A DNA stretch of 64,000 bases from Cephaloticoccus sp. Lineage in GTDB: Bacteria; Verrucomicrobiota; Verrucomicrobiia; Opitutales; Opitutaceae. The position numbers and the translations under genes were made by a program. The stretch covers positions 1-64,000 of the forward strand of contig JAURHD010000016.1 of the NCBI GenBank assembly GCA_030833445.1. The letters run 5' to 3'. The notes beneath the pieces were generated by a model that was not told the origin of the DNA, searched no databases, and saw nothing but the letters and a program-made list of their open reading frames with translations. Every line of letters starts with the position of its first letter. The stretch's first letter is position 1. Shown piece by piece: positions 1-8,489 of this stretch.

Positions 1-9
1 TGACCGGCC

Positions 10-343
10 TCAAGTTTTCGAGCCACCCCGAGTGTTAGTCTGGGAGCTTGTTATGGGTTGTATCTGGATTGCGGTTGAAGCTGGCCCGACGGAGGGAGGC
101 CGAAGGCCGACCGGAGTCGGGGCAGCAGTAAGTTGGGCGGCGTAGTTCACGGGACTGCGGTAGCCGAGCCGACTGTGCGGCGGCCGGGTGTTGTAGTGGA
201 TGCAGGAAGTCCTCGATGACGACTCGGGCCTCCGTGAGCTTCCAGAGCTGCTCGCGGTTCAGGCACTCATCGCGGAAGCGACCGTGGAAGGACTCCACGA
301 AGCCGTTCTGCCAGTGACTGGCTGGCTCGATATGGATAAATAT
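10..343 (-). pseudogene. IS3-family transposase (OrfB) C-terminal remnant, frameshifted
   Basis: The minus strand encodes the end of a DDE integrase-type IS3 transposase. The piece WQNGFVESFHGRFRDECL contains the catalytic Glu region typical of OrfB. After IEDF, near base 200, the reading frame shifts by one. The other frame then continues with the family's HYNTRPPHSRLGYRSP tail and runs to a stop at 10-12. Everything upstream of about 343 (the rest of OrfB, and OrfA) is missing, so this is not functional. Bases 1-10 (TGACCGGCCT) resemble an IS3 terminus, but the far side is outside the window. Confidence 0.85.
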
Positions 344-358
344 GGTGCCCGGGAAAGG
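338..358. repeat. 21-bp direct repeat of the tRNA-Leu 3' end (candidate attL)
   Basis: This stretch matches 5707-5727 at 20 of 21 positions (G at 347 versus A at 5716) and lies in the same orientation. The other copy spans the last bases of tRNA-Leu, including CCA, plus 5 bp of downstream flank. Duplicated tRNA 3' ends are the classic signature of integration by tyrosine recombinases. IS3 homology stops at the same place, so this is a rearrangement boundary. That it is an attachment site is inference, since no integrase is seen. Confidence 0.55.
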
Positions 359-697
359 CACCAATTTACCTATGAACGCTTTAACAGGGGACAAAAAGGG
401 GACAAACTTGCCAGAGTTCGCGTTCGAGACGCGCTAGGAGCGCTAGGCCAAGCAGCCATAAGGCTTTAGCGTGGAGGGGGCTGCTATTGGGGTATGACCG
501 GGGGGCGGGGGTTGCGTCAGGGGCAAGCCTTCGATTAGAATTTCTAGGGTAGCCTTGGTAAAATTTACGCAAATTAGCGAAAGTGCTTCAAACCACTCAG
601 CAATCGGCCATAACTTTCACACGCTGAAAATTTGTCTGAGTTAATTTTTCGGCACACCCAAGGGCTACCTTAGTCATCTTCTCTAATCCCGCCTTCC
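359..697. other. Intergenic stretch with no gene
   Basis: About 340 bases between the tRNA-like repeat and the DapA-family gene. I see no convincing coding region. A 10-base direct repeat, AGGGGACAAA, occurs at 386-395 and 397-406. It resembles the short tandem motifs left at the edges of mobile elements. The part from about 540 onward is AT-richer and probably holds the promoter of the next gene, but I cannot assign clear -35/-10 boxes. Confidence 0.5.
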
Positions 698-1630
698 ATG
701 CCCTCTAGTCCGACGATTGCCAAAAAAATAACCGGACCCTTGGTTCCGATCATGCCCGCGTTCGACGCGGACGAAAACCTCGACCTCGACTCCACGTGCC
801 GTTGGGTCGATTGGCAGATCGAGTCCGGCACCCGGCTGTTTTGGACAACCTATGGCACCTCGCACTACATGAGCCTAAACGACGATGAAATCGTTGCGCT
901 CAATCAGGCAGTGGCCGGCGTCACGCGCAACCGCGCCGTGTTCATCGCCAGCACCAATTTCACTTGGTCCGTGGAACGCTGCCTGCAGTTCATCGCTGAC
1001 GCGAAGGGCTGGGGCGCTAATGTCGCTAAGATCCAAGTCGACTGGCGCTGGAATCCCAGCCAGGACGCCGTGTTTGACTATTACCAGCGCATTGCCGCCC
1101 GCACGGCGCTGCCCCTGTTCGGCTACACGCTGGCGGCACCCAACATCAAGGGTATGAGCCGAAGCCTGCTGGCGAGGATTGCGATCCTGCCCCAATTCAT
1201 CGGCATCAAGAACGACTCGGGTGACTTCTACGAACAGTGCGACTACTTGCGCGGCGCACGACTGGCCGGCAGTTCGCTGAACATCATGACCGGCGGGTCA
1301 ATGTCGTCTTTCCTGCACAACCACCGCTTCGGCGCCCGCGCCTATGCGACGGGCCTCGGCATCGTCCTGCCGCGGGTCGTGCAAAAATTCCATGCCGCGC
1401 TACAAGCGGAAAGGTTCGCGACCTGCGCGCGGATCATCCGGCAGTCTGAGGAGGCGTTCCTAGACCTCTACGCCAGTCTGCCGGTGTCACACTGGGCATG
1501 CTTTCACGTGATGCTAGCCGAGCTCGGGCTGTTTCGCTCGGACCGCATGCGATTCCCTCTCCTCTCTCCTCAACCCGCCGACCGCAAAACCATCGTCAAG
1601 GTCATGCGCGCAGCCGTGAAGGCAGCATGA
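698..1630 (+). CDS. Dihydrodipicolinate synthase / N-acetylneuraminate lyase family aldolase
   Basis: A 310-residue TIM-barrel class I aldolase of the DapA/NanA superfamily, which condenses or cleaves 2-oxo acids through a Schiff base. The Schiff-base lysine is Lys171 in GIKNDSGD and the proton-relay tyrosine is Tyr143 in LFGYTLAAP. The usual GTTGE substrate loop is replaced by WTTYGTSHY, so it is unlikely to be the biosynthetic DapA. A catabolic sugar-acid or hydroxy-acid aldolase is more plausible. It lies in the putative tRNA-Leu island and overlaps the next small reading frame by ATGA. Confidence 0.8.
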   Translation: MPSSPTIAKKITGPLVPIMPAFDADENLDLDSTCRWVDWQIESGTRLFWTTYGTSHYMSLNDDEIVALNQAVAGVTRNRAVFIASTNFTWSVERCLQFIADAKGWGANVAKIQVDWRWNPSQDAVFDYYQRIAARTALPLFGYTLAAPNIKGMSRSLLARIAILPQFIGIKNDSGDFYEQCDYLRGARLAGSSLNIMTGGSMSSFLHNHRFGARAYATGLGIVLPRVVQKFHAALQAERFATCARIIRQSEEAFLDLYASLPVSHWACFHVMLAELGLFRSDRMRFPLLSPQPADRKTIVKVMRAAVKAA

Positions 1631-1713
1631 CCGATCAGCCATCTTTACCCATCAAATTAACCCTGCCAGAACCCGTGCCCGTGGCCATAGAACCCGCGGA
1701 GGAAATCCGTTAG
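1627..1713 (+). pseudogene. Truncated reading frame coupled to the aldolase gene
   Basis: The start ATG overlaps the aldolase stop (ATGA), as expected of a second operon gene, but the frame ends after 28 residues. The peptide LPEPVPVAIEPAEE resembles the N-terminal lead-in of isochorismatase-family hydrolases, just before their first strand. The sequence then changes to AT-richer DNA unlike its neighbour. I infer a gene cut off by insertion or deletion. Its identity is tentative because only the leader remains. Confidence 0.35.
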
Positions 1714-1913
1714 GGTGCTCGCAATTAGGATACGTCAGGCTGCATCGGTAAAAATTCAGAGGGATACTTAATTTTGCCACCAGGGCGTTCGTTTAATTCT
1801 TCGTGGTGACGCTTTGGTGTAAGCCCCCTCGAGGCTAGACACCGGCCAAATAAAATCAGAAGGCCGCCCTAACTCACATGATCCCCATGTAACGTCTCTC
1901 AAGTAACATAACT

Positions 1914-3161
1914 ATGGAGTCGCTTAACGAAAAAAAAGTATTTCGGCTACGACTCATGCAAGGCAAGGCGCCACTCTCAAATGCGAGAAGAGTACTAGAT
2001 CTCGCTGTCATATTCTTGGCCGTATCGGTTAGTTACTGCCAGGGCGCTTCGACAACTGACACTTTAATCTCAGTAGCGCGGGCACGTCACGGGGTCCAAG
2101 GCGAGCGAGCGGCACAATTCTTAGTGGATCACATGCCCCTCGCTGATAGAAATTTCCTCGAGGCGGATTTTCTCATCGAAAATCTGGAGCTAGCTTTCGC
2201 GGCTCGAGCAGAATTTCCTTGGTCAGCAACTGTACCCGAAGAGCTCTTTCTAAATGATGTTCTACCTTACGCGGTTTTTGACGAAAAGCGTGAACCATGG
2301 CGCCAACGAATGTATGGGATCGCCCGAGAGCTGGTAAGTGGGTCAGCATCAGCGTCTGAGGCCGTGCAGCGATTGAATCGAGATCTCTTCAACAAAATTG
2401 AAGTGCACTACAGCAGAGAGCGTAATAAACCTAATCAGAGTTGGCGCGAATCTGAGCAGCTGGGTTTTGCATCATGCACTGGCCTCACAATAATTCTTGT
2501 CCAAGCTTGCCGGGCAGTAGGTATACCAGCGCGTGCAGTGGGAACCCCTATGTGGAGTAACCAAAGGGGTAACCATACTTGGATAGAAATTTGGGATGGT
2601 AGTTGGCACTACACTGGAGCAGATGAATACGACCCGCTGGGGCTCGATCGCGGCTGGTTCTCAGCAGATGCCGCCGCAGCCATTAGCGATGATCCCAAAC
2701 TGGCGATCTATGCGACTACGTGGAAAAAATCTGGCCTCAGTTTTCCAATGGTCTGGGCTCAAGAAAATAGCGACGTTGCTGCCATCAACGTTACCGACCG
2801 CTATGCCAGCAGCAGCGCGATAGATCGATCCTATGCTGAGCTGGGAGTGCGGTTATGGGAACGCAAAGGCGGGAATCGAATTGAAGCCCAAGTGAAGATT
2901 GTCGATGCAGACGGTTATTTGCGGGGTGAAGGGGTGACTAAAGGTAGCACTTTTGATCTCAACGACCTCGCTCGTTTTAGAATACCAGTAGGCCTTAGCG
3001 GATGGTTAGAATTCGAACAAGGTGGAGAAATTCGTGTGTCTTCACTTGATCCGCAACCTAGCGGCACAACCACATATGATTATTTTTGGTCGGAATTGAC
3101 CCCAGTCAGGTCAACTTCAACTACAGCCGATCGATCAACCCTTAATAGGCCCCTAGACTGA
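1914..3161 (+). CDS. Exported transglutaminase-like (papain fold) protein
   Basis: 415 residues. A positively charged N-terminus precedes a hydrophobic segment at about 27-42 (LDLAVIFLAVSVSY), probably a signal peptide or anchor. The transglutaminase-like core has Cys188 in ASCTGL, His221 in GNHTWIEIWD and Asp237 in GADEYDP, so the triad is complete. The last 120 residues look like a beta-rich domain. Prokaryotic members act as proteases or amidases more often than as cross-linkers. The substrate is unknown. The gene is clearly AT-richer than its surroundings, with many ATA, AGA and TTA codons, which suggests transfer. Confidence 0.75.
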   Translation: MESLNEKKVFRLRLMQGKAPLSNARRVLDLAVIFLAVSVSYCQGASTTDTLISVARARHGVQGERAAQFLVDHMPLADRNFLEADFLIENLELAFAARAEFPWSATVPEELFLNDVLPYAVFDEKREPWRQRMYGIARELVSGSASASEAVQRLNRDLFNKIEVHYSRERNKPNQSWRESEQLGFASCTGLTIILVQACRAVGIPARAVGTPMWSNQRGNHTWIEIWDGSWHYTGADEYDPLGLDRGWFSADAAAAISDDPKLAIYATTWKKSGLSFPMVWAQENSDVAAINVTDRYASSSAIDRSYAELGVRLWERKGGNRIEAQVKIVDADGYLRGEGVTKGSTFDLNDLARFRIPVGLSGWLEFEQGGEIRVSSLDPQPSGTTTYDYFWSELTPVRSTSTTADRSTLNRPLD

Positions 3162-3233
3162 CTCTCTAGGGGGAGAACGTGAGGTCTGTCACACCTGTGC
3201 ATGTTTCCTGCCCTGCGAGGCCCCCTTTACCCT

Positions 3234-4829
3234 ATGATCTCATTTGTTTCGTTCGTCTCCTTTACCGCCTTGGTCGGGCTGCTGTCGTGGTGGTTTACCC
3301 GCCGCGAAGATCACGGCGATGCCAACAATTACTTTTTGGCGGGCAAAAGCCTCCCTTGGTATGTCGTAGCGGGTTCCCTGATGCTCACCAACCTGTCCAC
3401 GGAGCAGCTGATCGGGCTCAATGGCAGCGCTTACCTGAGCGGAACCGTGGTGATGGCGTTCGAAGTGGTGGCGGCCGTCGGCCTGGTCGTAATGGCACTC
3501 TATTTCCTCCCGCGTTATTGGCATAATGGCATCGCCACGGTTCCGCAGTTTCTCGAGCGGCGCTTTGACGCCCAGACGCGGCAAATTCTGAGCGGAATGT
3601 TTCTTGTATTTCTCGTGCTCAACTTTCTGCCCTTCGTGCTCTACTCCGGCGCCTTGGGGATGAATGGATTATTCAATGTGAAAGCGATCTTGGGCGTCAG
3701 CGAAGCCGCTTCCATTTGGATCATGGTCTGGTTGATCGGCACCGTGGGAGCCATTTATGCCATTTGGGGCGGGCTCAAAGCTGTGGCGGTGTCGGATACG
3801 ATCAATGGCGTCGGCCTGCTGGTTGGGGGGATGGCCATTCCCATACTCGGCCTGCTGGCGCTGGGTGAAGGGAGCCTCTGGACCGGGGTGGATGTGATCC
3901 TGACCAGTCAGGCCGACAAAATCAGTCCGATCGGGGCGGAGGATTCAGCCATCCCTTTTGGCACGCTCTTCACCGGATGCTTGCTGCTCAACGTCTACTA
4001 CTGGTGCACGAACCAGACCATCGTGCAGCGCACCTTTGGCGCAAAGTCACTCGCTGAAGGCCAGAAAGGGGTGCTCACCACGGCATTTCTCAAACTCCTC
4101 GGTCCGCTCTACCTTGTTTTGCCCGGCATCATTGCGTTGGAGATGTTCGGGCCCAGCCTCGGCAATGGTGACAGTGCCTATCCCCGGCTCGTGGCCGAGG
4201 TGCTCCCCCCGTATCTCACGGGTATCTTTGGCGCGGTGATGTTCGGTGCGATTTTGAGTTCATTCAACAGCGGCTTGCACAGTTGCTCCACCCTCTTCGG
4301 GTTGGATATTTATCAGGGCCTCATTAATCCCCATGCCGATGGCCGGCGGGTCGTGGTCGTCGGCAAAATGTTCGGCCTTGGACTGGCGGTTTTCGCGATG
4401 TGCCTGGCACCCGTCATCGCCAACGCGCCCGACGGGCTTTTCATTTTGATGAAGAAATTGGCCGCCATTTTCAATGTCCCGATCCTTGCCGTGATTATGA
4501 TGGCCATGACCACCAAATCGGTGCCGGCGTATGCGGCCAAAATCTCAATGTTCATGGGCATGGCCTCCTATTGCATTTTCACGTGGGGCCTGGGGGAAAC
4601 CCTTTTCGGTTTCAAGATACACTGGCTGCACTTCGTCTTTGTGAACTTCGCCTTTCTTTGTGCCTTCATGCTGTTCATGGGGAAACTATCCCCTGCCGGA
4701 AAAACGGCGCAATTTGCCCAAAATCTGGTGGGGGGCTCAAGCGAATGGAAGCCGGTGCGCTGGGTGAGTGCGGTAGTGATTGCAGCGACGGTTGGAATTT
4801 ACGTCGCCTTGGATGTTCTGGGCTCGTAA
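3234..4829 (+). CDS. SSS-family sodium:solute symporter (SGLT-like)
   Basis: About 531 residues with 13-14 hydrophobic segments, in the solute:sodium symporter (SLC5) family. The N-terminus has the usual NYFLAGKSLPWYVVAGSL motif, and TM1-2 carry LSTEQLIGLNG. Members of this subgroup import sugars or related polyols with Na+. An in-frame ATG exists at 3201, but the ATG at 3234 puts MISFVSF directly before TM1, as in relatives. It is the largest gene of the putative island, and the nearby aldolase suggests uptake of a sugar or sugar acid. Confidence 0.85.
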   Translation: MISFVSFVSFTALVGLLSWWFTRREDHGDANNYFLAGKSLPWYVVAGSLMLTNLSTEQLIGLNGSAYLSGTVVMAFEVVAAVGLVVMALYFLPRYWHNGIATVPQFLERRFDAQTRQILSGMFLVFLVLNFLPFVLYSGALGMNGLFNVKAILGVSEAASIWIMVWLIGTVGAIYAIWGGLKAVAVSDTINGVGLLVGGMAIPILGLLALGEGSLWTGVDVILTSQADKISPIGAEDSAIPFGTLFTGCLLLNVYYWCTNQTIVQRTFGAKSLAEGQKGVLTTAFLKLLGPLYLVLPGIIALEMFGPSLGNGDSAYPRLVAEVLPPYLTGIFGAVMFGAILSSFNSGLHSCSTLFGLDIYQGLINPHADGRRVVVVGKMFGLGLAVFAMCLAPVIANAPDGLFILMKKLAAIFNVPILAVIMMAMTTKSVPAYAAKISMFMGMASYCIFTWGLGETLFGFKIHWLHFVFVNFAFLCAFMLFMGKLSPAGKTAQFAQNLVGGSSEWKPVRWVSAVVIAATVGIYVALDVLGS

Positions 4830-5043
4830 CACAGGTTAGTGATTCCCACTTAAACGCTTGGGCCGGAGCTCGTCTCTGCCAACGAAAAGGTCTGCTTGGT
4901 AGCGGCGGTTGGCCGGCCTTAAATTTTTGGACCCGCCCACTACCGTAATGTCGCCTAGGCGCTACACCGCCGGCGGAAACGATCACCTTGTCGCTCCGAG
5001 CTCACGAATGAGACTGTCTCGCGATATGCGTCGGGTGCCGCGC

Positions 5044-5580
5044 TCAACCCTTGCGCCGCACAGGCACGTGGACCTCGAAGCGCTTTAAAAAGCCGGGCAG
5101 AAACGGACCATTCCAGAACACACCGTATGCCGGGCCCGTCGCCTCCAGCTGCGGCTGGATGCTGAGCCAATCCTGCAATTTGTCGCGCACCTCTACGAAG
5201 TTCTTCTCGGAGTAGCCGCCGCGCGCTCCGAGGCTGACCACCAGACGCTCCGGCACCTCTACCACCTCGACCCCGCCACCGCTGTCGACCACCTTAGCCC
5301 GCTGGCTCGGCGCCACCCAGAAACACATCGCGGTCCCGTCCACCTGAGCCTCGACCGGCGTGGTCATAGCGATGTCGTGCGTCGAGATGTAGCGGAACAG
5401 CGGACGGAATAGTCGGTTGGCCTGGTCGAAGTAGTTTCCGGAGCCGGACGACTTCAGCAGCACGCCGGCGGGCAGAGTCTTAATCTCGGGCATGCCCACA
5501 GGAGACGGGGGAAAGGCTTGCTCGGTGGCTATGGCGATTGAGGGTAGAAAGATGAGGAGGAGCAGTAGGTTGCGCGGCAT
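5044..5580 (-). CDS. SOUL-family haem-binding-like protein, exported
   Basis: 178 residues with a clear signal peptide (LLLLLIFLPSIAIA, cleavage after about residue 18). The body is a SOUL/HBP domain, marked by the conserved IAMTTPVEAQV segment and the central ERLVVSLGARGGYSEKNF region. Bacterial SOUL proteins are mostly uncharacterised. Haem or porphyrin binding is known only for some eukaryotic members, so function stays open. It is the last gene before tRNA-Leu and runs opposite to the symporter. Confidence 0.8.
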   Translation of the reverse strand: MPRNLLLLLIFLPSIAIATEQAFPPSPVGMPEIKTLPAGVLLKSSGSGNYFDQANRLFRPLFRYISTHDIAMTTPVEAQVDGTAMCFWVAPSQRAKVVDSGGGVEVVEVPERLVVSLGARGGYSEKNFVEVRDKLQDWLSIQPQLEATGPAYGVFWNGPFLPGFLKRFEVHVPVRRKG

Positions 5581-5706
5581 GATAGACCGTGGCTATATGC
5601 CACCCGATCGCAAGCGCAGCGTGACCAGTTTCCGAAAGGAGGCCGGAGGCCGACTGGAACCCGAACCAGAGCGAATAGCTCGTAACTCACCTCGAGGGAA
5701 TCGAGG

Positions 5707-5727
5707 AAATATGGTACCCGGGAAAGG
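5707..5727. repeat. 21-bp repeat at the tRNA-Leu 3' end (candidate attR)
   Basis: Partner of the copy at 338-358, overlapping the last 16 bases of the tRNA-Leu gene (5712-5727) and 5 bp downstream. The tRNA remains intact here, as expected when an element integrates into the 3' end and restores the gene. The distance between copies is 5369 bp. Confidence 0.55.
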
Positions 5728-5795
5728 ACTCGAACCTTCACGCCTTACGGCATCGGCTTCTAAGACCGACGTGTCTGCCATTCCACCACCCGGGC
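5712..5795 (-). tRNA. tRNA-Leu (anticodon UAG)
   Basis: An 84-base tRNA including encoded CCA. The acceptor stem is GCCCGGG paired with CCCGGGT. The anticodon loop CTTAGAA carries UAG, decoding CUA/CUN. The long variable arm (TGCCGTAAGGCGT) is typical of class II tRNAs such as Leu. The T-arm reads GGTTCGAGTCC. It lies between the SOUL and amidase genes and its 3' end is partly duplicated at 338-358. Confidence 0.95.
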
Positions 5796-5857
5796 GGGTG
5801 TGATATTCCGCGAAACTGTGCCGTCTCGAGGGTCGGGGGCAAGCGCCTTGTGCAAAA

Positions 5858-7480
5858 CTAGAGTGGGAGTGTCGGTAAAAACTGTGGCGGCCGGCGCGCC
5901 AGGCAGTGCCGTTCAAAATCCGCCGCGATGGCCAGCAGGCTGGCCTCGGTCCAGGCCGTCCCGGTGAAAGAAATCCCCACGGGCAGCCCCCGTACCTGCC
6001 CCATCGGCACCGTCACGGATGGATATCCCGACACCGCCGCCCAACTCGAACTGCCACCGGTATAACAGTCGCCATTGACCGGATCGATCATCCATGCCGG
6101 CCCATTCGTGATCATGACCAACGCATCCAGTTTATGCTCCGCCACCGCCGCATCGATTCCTTCCGCTTGGGATATCCGTCGACAAGTCGCGCGCGCATCA
6201 AGGTAGGCCGGATCGCTCAATGGGCCTTTGCTCTGAGCTTGCTCCAACAGCTCCTGTTGAAAAAATTTCATCTCCGTGTCAGCATGGGCAATATTGTAGG
6301 CGATGAGTTCTTCCAACGTTTTCACCGGTGCGTCAGGACCGCGCGAGGCAAGGTAGGCATTCAATCCCGCCTTGAATTCGTAAAGCATGACCTCGAGCTC
6401 AGCCTCCCCGAAATCGTTCATCGAAGGAAGGATGACCGGCTCGATCAACTCCGCCCCAGCCTGACGCAAGGTGGCCAGCGCTGCATCAAAGACCGGATCC
6501 AGCTGAGGATGCAGATTGAAACCACCCCGCAGCACACCGAGGCGCGCACCTTTCAGCACCGATCGATCCAACCCCGCCGCATAATCGATGGGCAAATCCG
6601 TCGGGCGATTCGTGGTTGTGGCGACATCACGATCATCAACGGAGGCCATCGCCGTGAGTAGATGCGCGGCGTCCCGCACCGTCCGCGCCATCGGACCAGC
6701 GGTGTCCTGACTGGCAGAAATGGGAATAATCCCGGTGCGACTGACCAATCCCACCGTGGGTTTGATGCCCACAATACCGCACACTGAGGAAGGGGAGACC
6801 ACCGAGCCATCAGTCTCTGTGCCGATTCCGACCACACACAAATTCGCCGAGACCGCCGCACCCGTGCCTGAACTGGAACCGGATGTGTTGCGATCCAGTG
6901 CATAAGGATTGCGGGTCTGTCCGCCGCGTCCGCTCCAGCCGCTGATCGAATGCGAGGAACGGAAGTTCGCCCACTCGCTGAGATTGGTTTTGCCCAACAT
7001 CACCGCGCCGGCCTTGCGCAAGTGCGCGACCACGGTCGAGTCCTGCAAGGGCCGTCCCTTCGCCAAGGCCAATGACCCGGCACTCGTGCGCATCTTGTCG
7101 GCCGAGTCCAGGTTGTCCTTCACCAAGACCGGAATGCCATGCAACGCTCCGCGCACTTTGCCCTGCGCGCGTTCCTGGTCCGCCTGCCGCGCAATTTCGA
7201 GTGCATCGGGATTCAGCTCGATTACGGAATTCAATTTGGGTCCGCTCCGATCGATTGTCGCAATGCGGTCGAGGTAGGCCTGCGTCAGCTCGACCGCCGT
7301 CACCTGCCCGGCAGCCATCGCGTGTTGCAACTGATCAATCGTCGCTTCGGCCCAGGGAAACTCCTCGGCCGGTGAAAACGCGGCGGCAGAAGCGGCCACC
7401 AAATCAATCGGCTTCACCGCGGCCATGGCCGCCCCTGCGACCAGGGTCTTTTGGAGAAATTTACGACGCTCGAGTTTCAT
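5858..7480 (-). CDS. Amidase-signature-family amidase, Tat-exported
   Basis: 540 residues from the ATG at 7480, which overlaps the psd stop as ATGA. The N-terminus MKLERRKFLQKTLVAG is a twin-arginine signal. The amidase-signature core contains Lys121 (VLVKDN), the cis-Ser in NTSGSSSGTG (about 202-204) and the nucleophile Ser226 in TETDGSVVSPSS, so the Ser-cisSer-Lys triad is complete. It hydrolyses amide bonds in the periplasm. The Tat signal argues against a GatA role in tRNA amidation. Relatives include peptide amidases. A longer GTG/TTG start would add 18 residues before the Tat motif and is unlikely. Confidence 0.88.
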   Translation of the reverse strand: MKLERRKFLQKTLVAGAAMAAVKPIDLVAASAAAFSPAEEFPWAEATIDQLQHAMAAGQVTAVELTQAYLDRIATIDRSGPKLNSVIELNPDALEIARQADQERAQGKVRGALHGIPVLVKDNLDSADKMRTSAGSLALAKGRPLQDSTVVAHLRKAGAVMLGKTNLSEWANFRSSHSISGWSGRGGQTRNPYALDRNTSGSSSGTGAAVSANLCVVGIGTETDGSVVSPSSVCGIVGIKPTVGLVSRTGIIPISASQDTAGPMARTVRDAAHLLTAMASVDDRDVATTTNRPTDLPIDYAAGLDRSVLKGARLGVLRGGFNLHPQLDPVFDAALATLRQAGAELIEPVILPSMNDFGEAELEVMLYEFKAGLNAYLASRGPDAPVKTLEELIAYNIAHADTEMKFFQQELLEQAQSKGPLSDPAYLDARATCRRISQAEGIDAAVAEHKLDALVMITNGPAWMIDPVNGDCYTGGSSSWAAVSGYPSVTVPMGQVRGLPVGISFTGTAWTEASLLAIAADFERHCLARRPPQFLPTLPL

Positions 7481-8382
7481 GCGTTGATCGCTATGCCCAA
7501 CCGGTCGCCCATGCGTCCGTAGGTTTCCATGCACTGGTTGCTTTGTTGCACGAGATCCGCGTCGAACTTGATCTTATCGCGCTGGAACAGCGTGATGACG
7601 CAAGACCCACCAAATTTGAAGAGGCCCTTCTCGTCGCCCTTGTTCAGCACCCGGCCCTCGACGTAGGTTTGTTTGATGCTGCCGACGTTGGTGGCACCGA
7701 CTTCCAGCATCGCCACCGTGCCGAATTGCGGCGAATTGATCAGGGTCAGCATGCGCTTGTTTTCCACGAGGTAGCGGATGTTTTTGCGCAGCGCGATCGG
7801 ACTCACCGAATAGAGCCAACCGTTGATCAATTTCGGTGTGGCGGGCTGACCGGTGACGGAAAGGTGAAACCGATGATAGTCCACCGGGCACAGGCGGGAG
7901 ATCAACATGGAGCCGCCGGCAAATTTGGCACCGAGTTCGGTGTCACCCAACAGGTCGGTTACGCTGAACTTCGCCCCTTTCACGTAAAAGCCTTCAGCCG
8001 CGTCCAAATTCTGAAATGCCAGGTGCCGGCCATCGGCGGGCAGGACCGCGGTGTGTTCCCCGGCATCAATCGGGCGGCATTCCGGTTTCAGGGCGCGGGA
8101 AAAGAACTCGTTGAAAGTGCGGTAGTCGAAAGCGGACTTCGCAAACTCATCCACGTCCAAGTCATATTTCACGATAAAAGGCAGAACCTTCAGCGCACTG
8201 ACCCGCTTGTTCATCTGCCAGCCGTAGTAGGAGGAAAAAAACTTTCGCCGTGCCAGCAACCACACCGCCGCGCGTCCCGCCGGATTGTCGTAGGCAAACC
8301 GCAACCAGCGTTCACCAAACACTTGTTCCGTCTCCACGGTCTTCTTGTAGCGGTCGTAATAGCGGATCGGATCGGCAGGCAT
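7477..8382 (-). CDS. psd: Phosphatidylserine decarboxylase
   Basis: 301 residues from ATG 8382. Pyruvoyl enzyme that turns phosphatidylserine into phosphatidylethanolamine at the inner membrane. The autocleavage triad is visible: Asp in LPADGRH, His in PVDYHRFHLSVTG and the GGS cleavage site in FKFGGSCVITLF near the C-terminus, where Ser becomes the pyruvoyl group. Length fits the long form that matures into beta and alpha chains. It is translationally coupled to the downstream amidase. An upstream in-frame start would add 14 residues with no family similarity. Confidence 0.93.
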   Translation of the reverse strand: MPADPIRYYDRYKKTVETEQVFGERWLRFAYDNPAGRAAVWLLARRKFFSSYYGWQMNKRVSALKVLPFIVKYDLDVDEFAKSAFDYRTFNEFFSRALKPECRPIDAGEHTAVLPADGRHLAFQNLDAAEGFYVKGAKFSVTDLLGDTELGAKFAGGSMLISRLCPVDYHRFHLSVTGQPATPKLINGWLYSVSPIALRKNIRYLVENKRMLTLINSPQFGTVAMLEVGATNVGSIKQTYVEGRVLNKGDEKGLFKFGGSCVITLFQRDKIKFDADLVQQSNQCMETYGRMGDRLGIAINA

Positions 8383-8489
8383 GTCCCCACAGGTTCGTCC
8401 ATCGCACCGTCCGCGGCAAGCCAACTGTCCGACGCAAATACTGCGGCCCGCATTTGCTACCGGTGGGTCCGCATGCCATGCTTGGCGAC

